NCBI RefSeq assembly: GCF_018294505.1
Contig: NC_057802.1
Location: forward strand, 550,041,834-550,105,833
Origin: Triticum aestivum
Lineage: Eukaryota > Streptophyta > Magnoliopsida > Poales > Poaceae
Direction of reading: 5' to 3'
Length of the DNA: 64,000 nucleotides
Every line of letters begins with the position of its first letter. Position 1 is the stretch's first letter. Below are positions 55,901 through 64,000 of this stretch, piece after piece. Position numbers and translations under genes: made by a program. Under the pieces are notes generated by a model. That model was not told the origin of the DNA and did not search any database. It saw only the letters and a list, made by a program, of their open reading frames with translations.

Positions 55901-56702
55901 GTTGGCATCATGAAGAATCTGCTTTTCAATATCATGCATGGCGTTTCTCTTCAACTTCCATGATTTCTTCATGAGGACTCTGGCAAATGTCACAATGTCA
56001 CCATTTGAGTTGAAGCCTTATGCCCCATGGATTATGAGATTCATTCGATCAAGTTCTTCACTCAACTACAAAGCTGATACACTGAACCATTGCAGCTACT
56101 TGCCCCCGATTGAAGTCCTCAAACGGACATTTTCCTCAGCTGATGACAAGGGCAAGGCTTCTGCTATTATTGATGAAGGCATTCATCCATTGGATGGTCA
56201 ATTTCGCAAAGCTGCATCCTACTCCACCAATGATGACTCTTCCACTCATGACTCTGCCGCCAACACAACCAAGCAAAATCCTCAAGGCACAGCCCCCAGG
56301 GTGATGACTGATCGTGAGCTTCTCCTCAGTCTTCACCAGAAGGTTGATCGCAATCACAAATGGGTCAAGCGTTAGTTTGGTTCAATTCTTCACAACATGA
56401 CTGCTACCCACAATGCAATGAAGAAAAGCCATTACTACCTCCATGAAACCTTCAACCGTACCTGGGCTGTTCTGTCTCACATTTATAGCGAAGAAGATCT
56501 GAAGAAAATGGGTCTCAAGGAGATTTTGACTGGTCTGCTCCTCCACCGAAGAAATACAAGAAGGTCAAGGTTCCTTCCTTGGTGGCCAGCTCCTATTCTT
56601 CATCGCGCGACATCGACGAGCATGAAGACTTGGACGACACTGCGGCAGGCCCTACATCAACAATCGACCCCAACAACGCTGGCGCTCCTTCATCAACTTG
56701 AT
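52935..56702 (+). pseudogene. Maximus 3' (env-like position) ORF
   Basis: ATG at 52935 (or 53052, MADGKKPQKGGKR) leads a protein of about 1250 codons now in four pieces: 52935-53582, 53583-53939 and 53946-54272 in one frame with stops, then 54506-55963, then 55938-56375 and its extension in other frames. The N-terminal part is basic with Pro-Ser repeats. The middle is acidic with many EEI/EEN words. The C-terminal third (55290-56370) has the pattern of PF20167-type 'plant transposon protein' (CDWNEELILQFYATLHI, APATELVRALPLS). No signal peptide or clear membrane segment is seen, so envelope function is not supported. Role unknown. Confidence 0.75.
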
Positions 56703-56720
56703 ATTCTTCAGGGGTGTTAG

Positions 56721-57208
56721 TCCATAGTTTCGATCCTTTTGGTCATTCGATGACAAAGGGGGAGAAATTTGAGTTAGTCTTCAAGCGGGTCTACTTATAT
56801 GGGCGTTTTTTTGCTAAGTTACAACTCTCGTTCTTCTGATGACATTGCTGGATCGAGTTGTAAACTTAAACTCTATGGTGGCCTGATACTTTTGCTGTGG
56901 TTTTTTCTGCATGCTTATTCCTCATTAATGTTTATGCACGCATGCTGAATTACATCAGTCACCATATTTCATCATGCATTTCAAATTCTTCATATATTAT
57001 GTCAAATGCGTGTATGAATTACAAGATATAGGGGGAGATCTCCATGATTCAACTCTTCAAGTGTGCATTGCTTCAAAAGAAAATTCCTCACTATGCACAT
57101 CTTCAGGGGGAGTTCTTCTATATCTTGCAATCAAATTCCTCAATATCAGTATTTACACTTCATATGTTTATCCCCGTTGAAAACTTAACCTATATTGTCA
57201 TCAATCAC
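56721..57208. other. Maximus 3' non-coding region
   Basis: No gene. It contains three GGGGGAG-type purine stretches before the real polypurine tract (near 56757, 57031, 57106). Confidence 0.5.
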
Positions 57209-57223
57209 CAAAAAGGGGGAGAT
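57209..57223 (+). promoter_or_regulatory. Maximus polypurine tract
   Basis: CAAAAAGGGGGAGAT abuts the 3' LTR. It is a standard Copia plus-strand primer. Confidence 0.9.
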
Positions 57224-58705
57224 TGTAAGTGCATCTAGTGCCCCTTAGTGATTTTGGTGTATTGAAGACTAATAGGTTAAGGGACTAATGTGTTTATGAG
57301 TGTACACAGGTCTATAAGTCTATGAGGAATTTGATATTTACAAAGAAAGTCGACCCCTAAAAATGAAGTTCTTCGACTGAAGACTTTGGATTTCTGAAGA
57401 CTTTCTGAAGACTTTGAAAGTGAAGAAATTGGTGTGACCTTGAAGACTTGGTATTCATTCGAGGAACATGAAGCGTGAAGACTTTTGTTTTTGTAGTTCC
57501 ATTTTCTCTTTCTTGAGTCATAGGAAACACCGTACTGTTAAAGGGGGTCGAGGAAATACTAAGGAAAAATTTCCATATGATGCTCAACTCAAAATCCTAC
57601 ACCTACCAATCCCTTCGAGTGAAGCCATTGGAAATCTCATACAGTTCAGTCATATTCTTCAGTGACAGAAATGAAATTCTTCTGGTCGCCGAGGAATTTG
57701 TTCTGACTGAGGATTTAGGAATTCGCTAGTGCGGATTGCCTACACAGTGAGGAACATGATAGCCCTAAGGAATTTGAGCTTAAATTTCCGACCGTTGCTG
57801 TGCCTTGTGCCAGCTGTCCCAAAATATCTACCCACCTAACGGTCATATCATTGAAGGGCATTTATGTCTTATCATGTCGGGCTGCTCCCTAGGCTATAAA
57901 TAGCCGCCCCTTGCAACCACTAGCTAGTTGGCTGCTCCGAGAAAAACTGACACTTGTCATTTGAGAGCATCCCATCCTCCGAGGACTTTGAGCAAAAATT
58001 ATCAAGTGAGGAAACCCAAACCCAAACACCTACAAACTCAAAGTGATTGAGCATCACTGAAGAGATTGATCCTGTGTGGATCCGACGCTTGTTACCTTTG
58101 AAGACTGTGCTTCTTCCAGATGGTTAGGCTTCATGGTCTAGACAATCCAAGAGGAATTATGGATCGCCGAGTGACCGAGTTTCTGAAGGTTCGGAAGTCA
58201 CCTGAAGACTTACCACGAGTGATTGGGCGAGGTCTGTGTGACCTTAGCTCAAGGAGAATACGGTGAGGACTGTGTGTCAAGGACTGTGTGTCCTCAGGTT
58301 TAAATACTTAGCCGCTCCAACCAGATGTACAACTGAGACAGCCGTTGGAAATGGTCTACCAAATCATTGTCTTCACCAAGCTTACTGGTTCTATTTCCTC
58401 AACTCTTTCATTTCCTCATATCTATGTTTGAAGACTTTGACTGAAGACTTTCTCAATTTCCTCAGTTCAATTTCTTCAGTCTGTTTGTCTTCATCCTGTG
58501 CTATCATGTGTTTACGCTTTCTGTACTCTGTGCTTGTCTTCATTTCATCATGATGACCATGCTTGTGTTCTGTTATGCTTATTTTTTAGTACTTATTCCG
58601 CTGCAAGTAGTTCTTCACTAAGGAATTTCCTCACCCGCAAATTCCTCAGTGAAGAATTCATAAAAATCATCTATTCACCCCCTAGTCGATATAACGCACT
58701 TTCAG
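57224..58705 (+). repeat. Maximus 3' LTR
   Basis: 1482 bp, TGTAAGTGCATC...CACTTTCA, followed by TSD gacac. Confidence 0.95.
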
Positions 58706-59070
58706 ACACATTTGCTGAATGGTGGCTCAATGCCACGAGAGGCTTTCAAGGGAAAGGCAAACGAGGATTTGACTCATTGGTCATGGGAGCGACATGGGCC
58801 ATCTGAAAGCAAAGGAACGCCCGAGTGTTTAATCAGCCGGAGCAATTCAAAGGCCCTAGAGAGCTAGCTTCGCCAATATTGGAGGACATACTAGACTGGA
58901 AGCGTGTAGAAGTAGGTGTGGGTGGACTAGATAAATTTGTGAGAAGTTAGCCGGATTGTTTCGGTGGATGATCCGATGATTGATGTTCGCATCAGCCGTA
59001 GGACTATTGTAACTTGTTTGCTCCTTCTATAAAAATACGATACATCATTAACGTATTCTCGAAAAAAATA
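58706..59070 (+). pseudogene. LINE remnant, part 3 (C-terminus and 3' end)
   Basis: The reading resumes with TFAEWWLNATRGFQGKG and SLVMGATWAI-stop-KQRNARVF, the tail of plant LINE proteins behind zf-RVT. The stop is where a Trp is usual. The 3' UTR ends CGTATTCTCGAAAAAAA at about 59070, a typical end of Triticeae LINEs with a short A tail. Confidence 0.75.
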
Positions 59071-59682
59071 CGATCTTCACCCAATTGAAATTAAAAAAGA
59101 AATCCACAGTTTTCCAAACAATATAACTCACCCACCTTTCCTGCCAATGATTTCAGAAGGGGGGCAAAACCATCCAGTACATTGATCTATATCCAGATTT
59201 TGAAGTGATTCAGGTCTATTGACTATGGCTTTGAGAAACCATCATACCACGCCATGAAAATAGGACTGTCATGAAAAGTACATGGACCTCCCTCCATCAT
59301 CTTGTCCCGGCCTCCTAAAAAAGAGACCAGACAAGACTAGCCTTTGGCGACATATTTTTATAGGGGCCAATAGCTCCTGTGCGACACATTTGAGGTGAAT
59401 TGGCAAGAGTACGACGTTGTTCAAGCGAATGGCAGTGGTGCAACAATTTTGAGCAGGTAAATAACCCACGCACGACATGGCTGTTAAACTCAACTAATGC
59501 CCTTGTTAGCTGTTGGGGGCTGGATCCACCACTTATCCACGTAAGCACGGGACCCACCACTTGTCTATTCGCGGGACCCACCTCCTCGCAGCTAGAAGAG
59601 ACGAGCGCCCGTGCCCGTCCGCCCGCTGCCGCCCATTCATCCCCTTTCCCCAATCTTTCTCTTCTCCGGCGACCTAGCGCAA
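59071..59682. other. Upstream region of the GRF zinc-finger gene
   Basis: No repeats recognised. A possible TATA-like TTTTTATAGG lies near 59353-59362. GGGACCCACC occurs twice (about 59549 and 59574). The 150 bases before the ATG are C-rich and leader-like. Confidence 0.45.
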
Positions 59683-60412
59683 ATGTCTACCTCCTCCGCC
59701 ATGCACTCAAAATGGCGACAGTATGGACCAGTGCTGCTCACAAGGTGCACTGACTGCCCACGCCCAGACCCTCTTAAACGGTTGGTCACTAAGAAGGATG
59801 ACAATGGCAATCTTTGGCGGGAATTTGTGAAATGCTTGAGCAAACCAATGGCAGGAAGGGATGGCAAGGTTAGATCTCAGTTCTTAGCCTGTTCTTTCGA
59901 TGTCTTTGGTTCTGATTTCTTCATATTTTGTTTTTTTCCTCGAATTTGGGATTTAGGGTTCATGTTGTTCTTTTCAGATCTTGAAGAAATGTTACCATTT
60001 CGAGTGGATTGATGAATATGTTGATAGGATTCAGTTTGAGGGCTACGTTGATTCGAGCGTGGCCGCAACCTGGGAGCTCAATTTGGGCGGGGTGCCGCCG
60101 ATTGCTGTGGAGAATACGGGGAGCTCGGGCGGAGGGGCAAGCAGAGTCATGCCGATGGCGATGTATGCGCGCAATGCTGAACTGCATGCGGAGTCCGAAC
60201 TGACCGAGGAACTGAAGAAGATCAAGAAACATCTAATGCAGATGATCGATTTGCAGAAGCAAGCAAATATCATGGCAGGGGGGGTTCTATTGTTGTATCA
60301 TTGCTCTGTTTTTGTTTTATTTGTTGTTCATCCGTCATTAGAATGGGCATTTAGGCCTGTCAGGGTAGAGGATGTGATCTGTGCGCCATGCCAAGTTATG
60401 TATCTGAATTGA
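59683..60412 (+). CDS. GRF-type zinc-finger protein with coiled coil and C-terminal membrane segment
   Basis: Two exons, 59683-59868 and 59978-60412, join in phase across a GT...TTTTCAG intron of 109 bases to give 206 residues. The N-terminal 75 residues form a zf-GRF-like domain: CTDC at residues 22-25, VKC (Cys51), KKC (Cys67), and the F-E-W-I-D-E-Y end typical of this family. A Gly/Ser/Ala linker follows, then a charged helix (LTEELKKIKKHLMQMIDLQKQ, 140-160) and a hydrophobic stretch at about 162-181 that could anchor it in a membrane. In known proteins GRF fingers bind nucleic acid, often single-stranded DNA; grasses have many small GRF proteins of unknown role. A run of seven G at 60278-60284 just before the membrane segment could hide a frameshift. 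It is the only gene here that looks intact and not element-borne. Confidence 0.65.
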
Positions 60413-61264
60413 AGCAGCAATTTGGAACACAAATTATTCAGTGTTCATGCTCTGTTTCCTCTGTTTTTGTTCTTCAGTTAACAGAGTACACACCCAAATT
60501 CAGTTTCTAGTAAAAAACAAAATTGGGCTGCCGAATAGATGTTGGGCCGTGACCAGCCCACCCGCGTAGGGGCACCATCCCACCCGCGTAGGGGCACCAG
60601 CCCACCTCTAACTTCGGCAAATAAAATGGGGCCCAATAAAATGTTACTTGTTTTTATTTTGGCCTTTTTCTTGCACTAAATTTTGTGATGGGTCATTTTT
60701 TGATGCACTAAAACTAAATGTTAATTGTTTTTATGCATGTCTACGGTTCCATGAACTAAATGAGTTGATGCTTGCATGAAGTGCCCGAAGTAAATTAGTT
60801 TGCATTTCCTAGTTGCACCCATGTCCATAGTGGGTTTGCATGGGGCTCCTAGTTGCATGTCCATGGTTTGGCCAATATTTTGAAGATGGTGTGTGTGGTG
60901 ATTGGGGTGTAGAAACCCGGGCCCGTAGCAACCCATAGCAATGCACAAATAATAAGCAAAAACAACCCATAGCAATCCACAAATAATAGCACGAAACACA
61001 CAATATATATAGTAGCATAACGATTATATAGAAGCATAACGATTGCAACCCATAGTTCCACGATATCCTTACAACTCCATGATAGCCTTACAACTTAAAG
61101 TACTAATAAAACTTAATAATAGTAGCATAACGATTACAACTTAAAAAAAACTAATACGATAGATCTATAGCAAGCTAGATAGATAGGGGGCACCAAACGC
61201 GGGTTCTTCGGGTTCTTCTTCTCCTCCTCCTCTGGGGCCACCTCGCTCCTCCGGGCGCCGCCCT
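60413..61264. other. Intergenic DNA with short repeats
   Basis: It contains a tandem pair of CCCACCCGCGTAGGGGCACCA (about 60559-60605) and several copies of GTAGCATAACGATTA (about 61010-61130). It may include the 3' end of a minus-strand transcript from the ORF at 61265-61672. Confidence 0.5.
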
Positions 61265-61672
61265 TCACTCCTCCCCATTGTTGATGGGGTACGGGAGCGT
61301 GTGCATAACGCCGTTGTTGGGGAAGATGCCGTTGAAGTCGGTGAAGATATTGTAGGTTGTGAAAGCTATGAACTCACAACCAACCCAATACGCTCGCCCG
61401 AGGAGATGGAAAGCATCGAAAGGGTTAGTGAACGTGGCGAGGAGCCCAACCACAACGCCGTTGTGGTTGAGCTCCTCAAGATGGTACATCCGAGGAGAGC
61501 CGCGGGGGAGGTGGAGGAAGCCGGCCACAAGGAAGAACTCCGTTAACTCCCTTGCGCCCCTCCACCTCGAGATCGCCCAAACCCTAAGGGTTCTCTCTAC
61601 ATACACTCCGGCCAGGTAGAGCCTTTTCGGCACGGTTGGGGGGAAGCGGTAGGTGGGGCCGTTGTACTGCAT
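61265..61672 (-). CDS. Hypothetical protein, 135 residues
   Basis: This open minus-strand frame starts MQYNGPTYRFPPTVPKRLY and ends INNGEE. It is compact and rich in aromatic residues (GRAYWVGCEFIAFTTYNIF). I recognise no domain and no signal peptide. A TATTTAAG on the minus strand (about 61790-61797) lies 118 bases before the ATG, close to the spacing at the Harbinger passenger ORF (23976 to 24081). It could be a real small gene or another element-borne passenger. A (GGA)n-rich reverse-strand tail follows the stop. Confidence 0.4.
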   Translation of the reverse strand: MQYNGPTYRFPPTVPKRLYLAGVYVERTLRVWAISRWRGARELTEFFLVAGFLHLPRGSPRMYHLEELNHNGVVVGLLATFTNPFDAFHLLGRAYWVGCEFIAFTTYNIFTDFNGIFPNNGVMHTLPYPINNGEE

Positions 61673-62690
61673 GGTGGCAGGGTGGCTCGAGGGCTCGATC
61701 GGGTTTGATGGAGAAGAAGGAAGAAGAAGGGAAGAGGAGGCAGAGGATGGGGTGTTGATGAGGAGGGAGAGGAAGACGATAGTGCCCGGCTTAAATAGCC
61801 CAAGTCCGACGTGGTTTCACCCCGTAGAATTAATGGGCGGGCGGCGTTTGGTGGCGCCCCATGAAAGTGTGTACACGAGCGTGGGAAACGGGTTGCGATC
61901 CTTCTGTGCCACCGGTCGCGGGTCAAGGGGGACGGGCTCACGCACGCGTCTGTGCCGTCGTGGGTCAAGGGGACACACCTGCCCCGGGTTCTCTGCATGT
62001 GCCACCCGTGCATTCATGCCGTAGCCCATTAATTTGCACATCTTGCTAGGGCCTTGCTAGAGGGCAACGTTCGGTCGATGGGAGACGTGACAATAATGGA
62101 CGCCTTCATTTGCCCATCTTGTAACGGGCAGCACGCCGTTTGAACTGCATCGATACCCACATCGATACCCCATGCCAGTATTGCGTCCTCAAAGAGGAGA
62201 ACGCCATGTACAGCACGCCATGCAGCGTTGGCTTTTTGGTTGTCTTCATCGGACTGCTGCATTGTGGCCGGGTGCATGCTTTGATGCGACGATGCATCGG
62301 TTCTAATGGTAGGCATGTGACAACTTACTGCGTCGATAGGGGTGGCGGAGCAGGGCTACGTCGAGGGCATGCATGCAACGCACGGGCGCAGTTCTGCGGG
62401 TGGGCATACATGCTGCGGGTAGGCACGGGCACGCATGCAACAATGGAAACGGCACTGCGTAGGCTTGGTCCATGCACCGCGTAAACTCTTGCCATTGGAT
62501 TCAAATGAATGGTCCTGATGCCCCAACGAGAGAGGCTGATCCAAACCCCACCGATTCAACCAATCAGCGTGTCTCATGCGGATCGATGCACACTGATTCA
62601 ACCAATTAGCGCGTCTCATGCGGATCGATGCACACTGTAGCTAACCCTAGCGCCTGATCTCAACCGTGCACGCACAACGATCGACAACCC
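61673..62690. other. Intergenic DNA
   Basis: No gene supported. It contains a 43-base direct repeat (about 62551-62593 and 62594-62636) around CGTCTCATGCGGATCGATGC. Confidence 0.5.
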
Positions 62691-62700
62691 GGTAGTGTGC

Positions 62701-62736
62701 GGGGTTTTGAGGGGTTTTGAGAGGGGTTTTGAGGGG
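62701..62736 (+). repeat. G4T4-like short tandem, possible G-quadruplex
   Basis: Four GGGG runs at 62701, 62711, 62723 and 62733 are separated by TTTTGA or TTTTGAGA loops of 6 to 8 bases. Confidence 0.8.
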
Positions 62737-62739
62737 TTT

Positions 62740-63690
62740 TGACTGATTAGGGTTGAGCATAACTAATTCAAAAAAACTTTAAAAAATATAAAACTTGCGC
62801 ACATAGTCTTATTATGTCGTATAGTAACGAGAAAAATAAATATAAATATGGTTTACATACATTTTTACGAAAAATCCTTCACAAAATTGTCATTCCTCGA
62901 ACAATGTAGTATGGAGTTCAAGGGAGAGAGTAGTGGGCACCCGAGAGTAGGTGGGGTTTTGAAAATGAAAAGTGTGAAAACCTCACCGAAACTTCATTTT
63001 GGATTGACTAAGAAAGATCTTAACTTACTTTTCTCATTTTCATGTTTTAAACTTGTTTTATATATAATTTTCTATTAAACCTTGTTTTTTCAAAAAAAGA
63101 AAATAATAGAAAATTAATTCAATAAATAGTGAGACTTTAGATTTACACTATATAGGTAGAATAGATGTGCAGAAAAATTATTTGGCTGGTTTAGACAAGG
63201 TGCCAAAAACACTTGCTTAAATATGAGGCCGTTTACCCTACCTTTGGAGGTCATTTGAGACACACTTTTCATGACTATGAGTTCAACTTACCAAAAGGGC
63301 TTGCAATGATGAGCAAGCAAACATATTTCAGTTGAGGTACTTTAGATAGCATTAAAACATCAATACCCCATCCCTAATTCAAATTTGAGCCCAAATTTGA
63401 ATTTTATTTGGCTGGTTTAGACAAGGTACCAACGAACAAGTTCGAATAGAAATACGGGGATACATAGTGACTACCAGTACGCACCAAGTTACAAATATTA
63501 TTACATGCCCCAAATTTTCAAACTGTTCTCTGTTCTACCTCTTCCTACCACGTCGCGTGCCCTTCTTCGCCTTGAAAGTAAGTGGAAAGAATATAGTACT
63601 TTTGTACTGACCCCAGAGGGGCCCCCGGTTGTTTTGGCGCGCCCTACCCCAACGTTAGACTATTGCCTTTTTAGCCTACGCTTGCTGCTT
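62740..63690. other. AT-rich intergenic DNA
   Basis: No gene supported. A 25-base phrase TTATTTGGCTGGTTTAGACA continuing AGGT occurs at about 63179 and 63405 as a direct repeat 226 bases apart. AAATTTGA and its complement alternate near 63380-63402. Confidence 0.5.
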
Positions 63691-63692
63691 GC

Positions 63693-63726
63693 AGCATGGA
63701 TTCGATAGATCTATCGAATCCATGCT
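63693..63726. repeat. 34 bp perfect palindrome
   Basis: The arms AGCATGGATTCGATAGA and TCTATCGAATCCATGCT are perfect complements with no loop. It lies exactly between intergenic DNA and the SIRE-like fragment. Confidence 0.95.
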
Positions 63727-64000
63727 TCCCCTACAGACACAAGTTCACTGATCATCTTGGTTTTCTTCACTGGTCTTTTCAACACCTCGCCAACACCCTT
63801 GTGATCAGTGTCTTCAGTCTCAATGTTGACAGCCGTTTCAGTTTCTTCGGCGTGTACCTCAACATGGGTTTCTTCAGTCTGAACCTCGACACGCTCAGGT
63901 TCAGTTTCAACCTCGAGAGCAGTTTCTTCAGTCTGAATGTTGACTGCAGCAGGATTTTCTTCAGTCTGCTCATGCTCAGGCACACTTCTCTTCTTTCTAC
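63711..64000 (-). pseudogene. Fragment of a SIRE-like 3' ORF (acidic repeat region)
   Basis: The minus-strand frame continues past the right edge. It encodes degenerate repeats of QTEE-x-V-x-V-E (for example VEVQTEETHVEVHAEE), followed by a basic LKRPVKKTKMISELVSVG and a stop formed inside the palindrome. The DNA has the same heavy use of GAAGAA/TTCTTC as the Maximus 3' ORF, whose acidic middle region it resembles. Assignment is by composition and style, not by a direct match. Confidence 0.45.

Larger units (their letters stand above)
27842..58710 (+). mobile_element. SIRE/Maximus-type Copia element with perfect TSD, carrying two nested Gypsy elements
   Basis: LTRs lie at 27847-29318 and 57224-58705. 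TSD gacac is found at 27842-27846 and 58706-58710. The internal order is primer site, gag, protease, integrase, RT (interrupted by Gypsy B), RNase H, internal promoter-like region, 3' env-like ORF, polypurine tract. Without Gypsy B and its TSD copy the element is about 14.6 kb, the size expected for the Maximus group of the SIRE lineage. It is inserted in the zf-RVT region of the LINE, whose frame resumes at 58706. Confidence 0.95.

Noticed and set aside
52935..56702. True retroviral-type envelope gene in Maximus
   Set aside because: Position fits, but no signal peptide, transmembrane segment or glycoprotein features are visible; the C-terminal part resembles a plant transposon-protein domain instead.
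1..64000. CRISPR arrays, operons, rRNA genes or prokaryotic features
   Set aside because: None present; all repeats are explained by transposable elements or simple repeats, and the DNA is eukaryotic.

Overview
The window is plant nuclear DNA from a Triticeae grass (wheat, Aegilops, rye or barley type). The signs are LTRs of the Sabrina, Angela/WIS and Maximus/SIRE kinds, a CACTA element with an En/Spm-style terminus, and Tat-lineage Gypsy elements with antisense extra ORFs. Family names are recalled from LTR ends and proteins, not from a search. Almost everything is transposable-element DNA in nested insertions. One credible host gene, a GRF-type zinc-finger protein, lies at 59683-60412.

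Left block (1-15066). A Sabrina-like Gypsy element (minus strand, 5' LTR 2236-4041, running off the left edge) sits in a Tat-type Gypsy element 'A' (4042-6845). A sits in an Angela Copia element on the minus strand (6846-12908, 5' LTR 11205-12908). That Angela sits in a CACTA transposon whose Ulp1-like gene and right terminus are visible (12909-14541). About 0.5 kb of unassigned DNA follows.

Middle block (15067-27846). A Harbinger-like element (15070-24722, TSD TAA) with a small acidic passenger ORF is split by a complete Angela/WIS element (15230-23805, perfect TSD gcgga, LTRs about 1% apart). A LINE remnant then starts at 24726. It is interrupted by a 2.3 kb AT-rich insert that carries a foldback element, and again by the right block.

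Right block (27847-58705). A SIRE/Maximus Copia element has a perfect TSD (gacac), a gag, a decayed pol, and a 3' env-like ORF with what looks like its own promoter. Its reverse transcriptase is split by Gypsy element 'B' (34320-50557, TSD attcc/agtcc). B's antisense ORF is in turn split by a Fatima-like Gypsy element (36423-45496). Both Gypsy elements lack RT and integrase, so they look non-autonomous. Both keep a gag-side frame on the minus strand and a multi-exon antisense ORF (Transposase_28-like) on the plus strand.

Right edge (58706-64000). The LINE 3' end is followed by the GRF zinc-finger gene, a hypothetical minus-strand ORF (61265-61672), intergenic DNA with small repeats, a 34 bp perfect palindrome, and a fragment resembling the SIRE 3' ORF.

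None of the element coding regions is fully intact. Most in-frame stops fit C-to-T or G-to-A decay, as expected for methylated, silenced elements.
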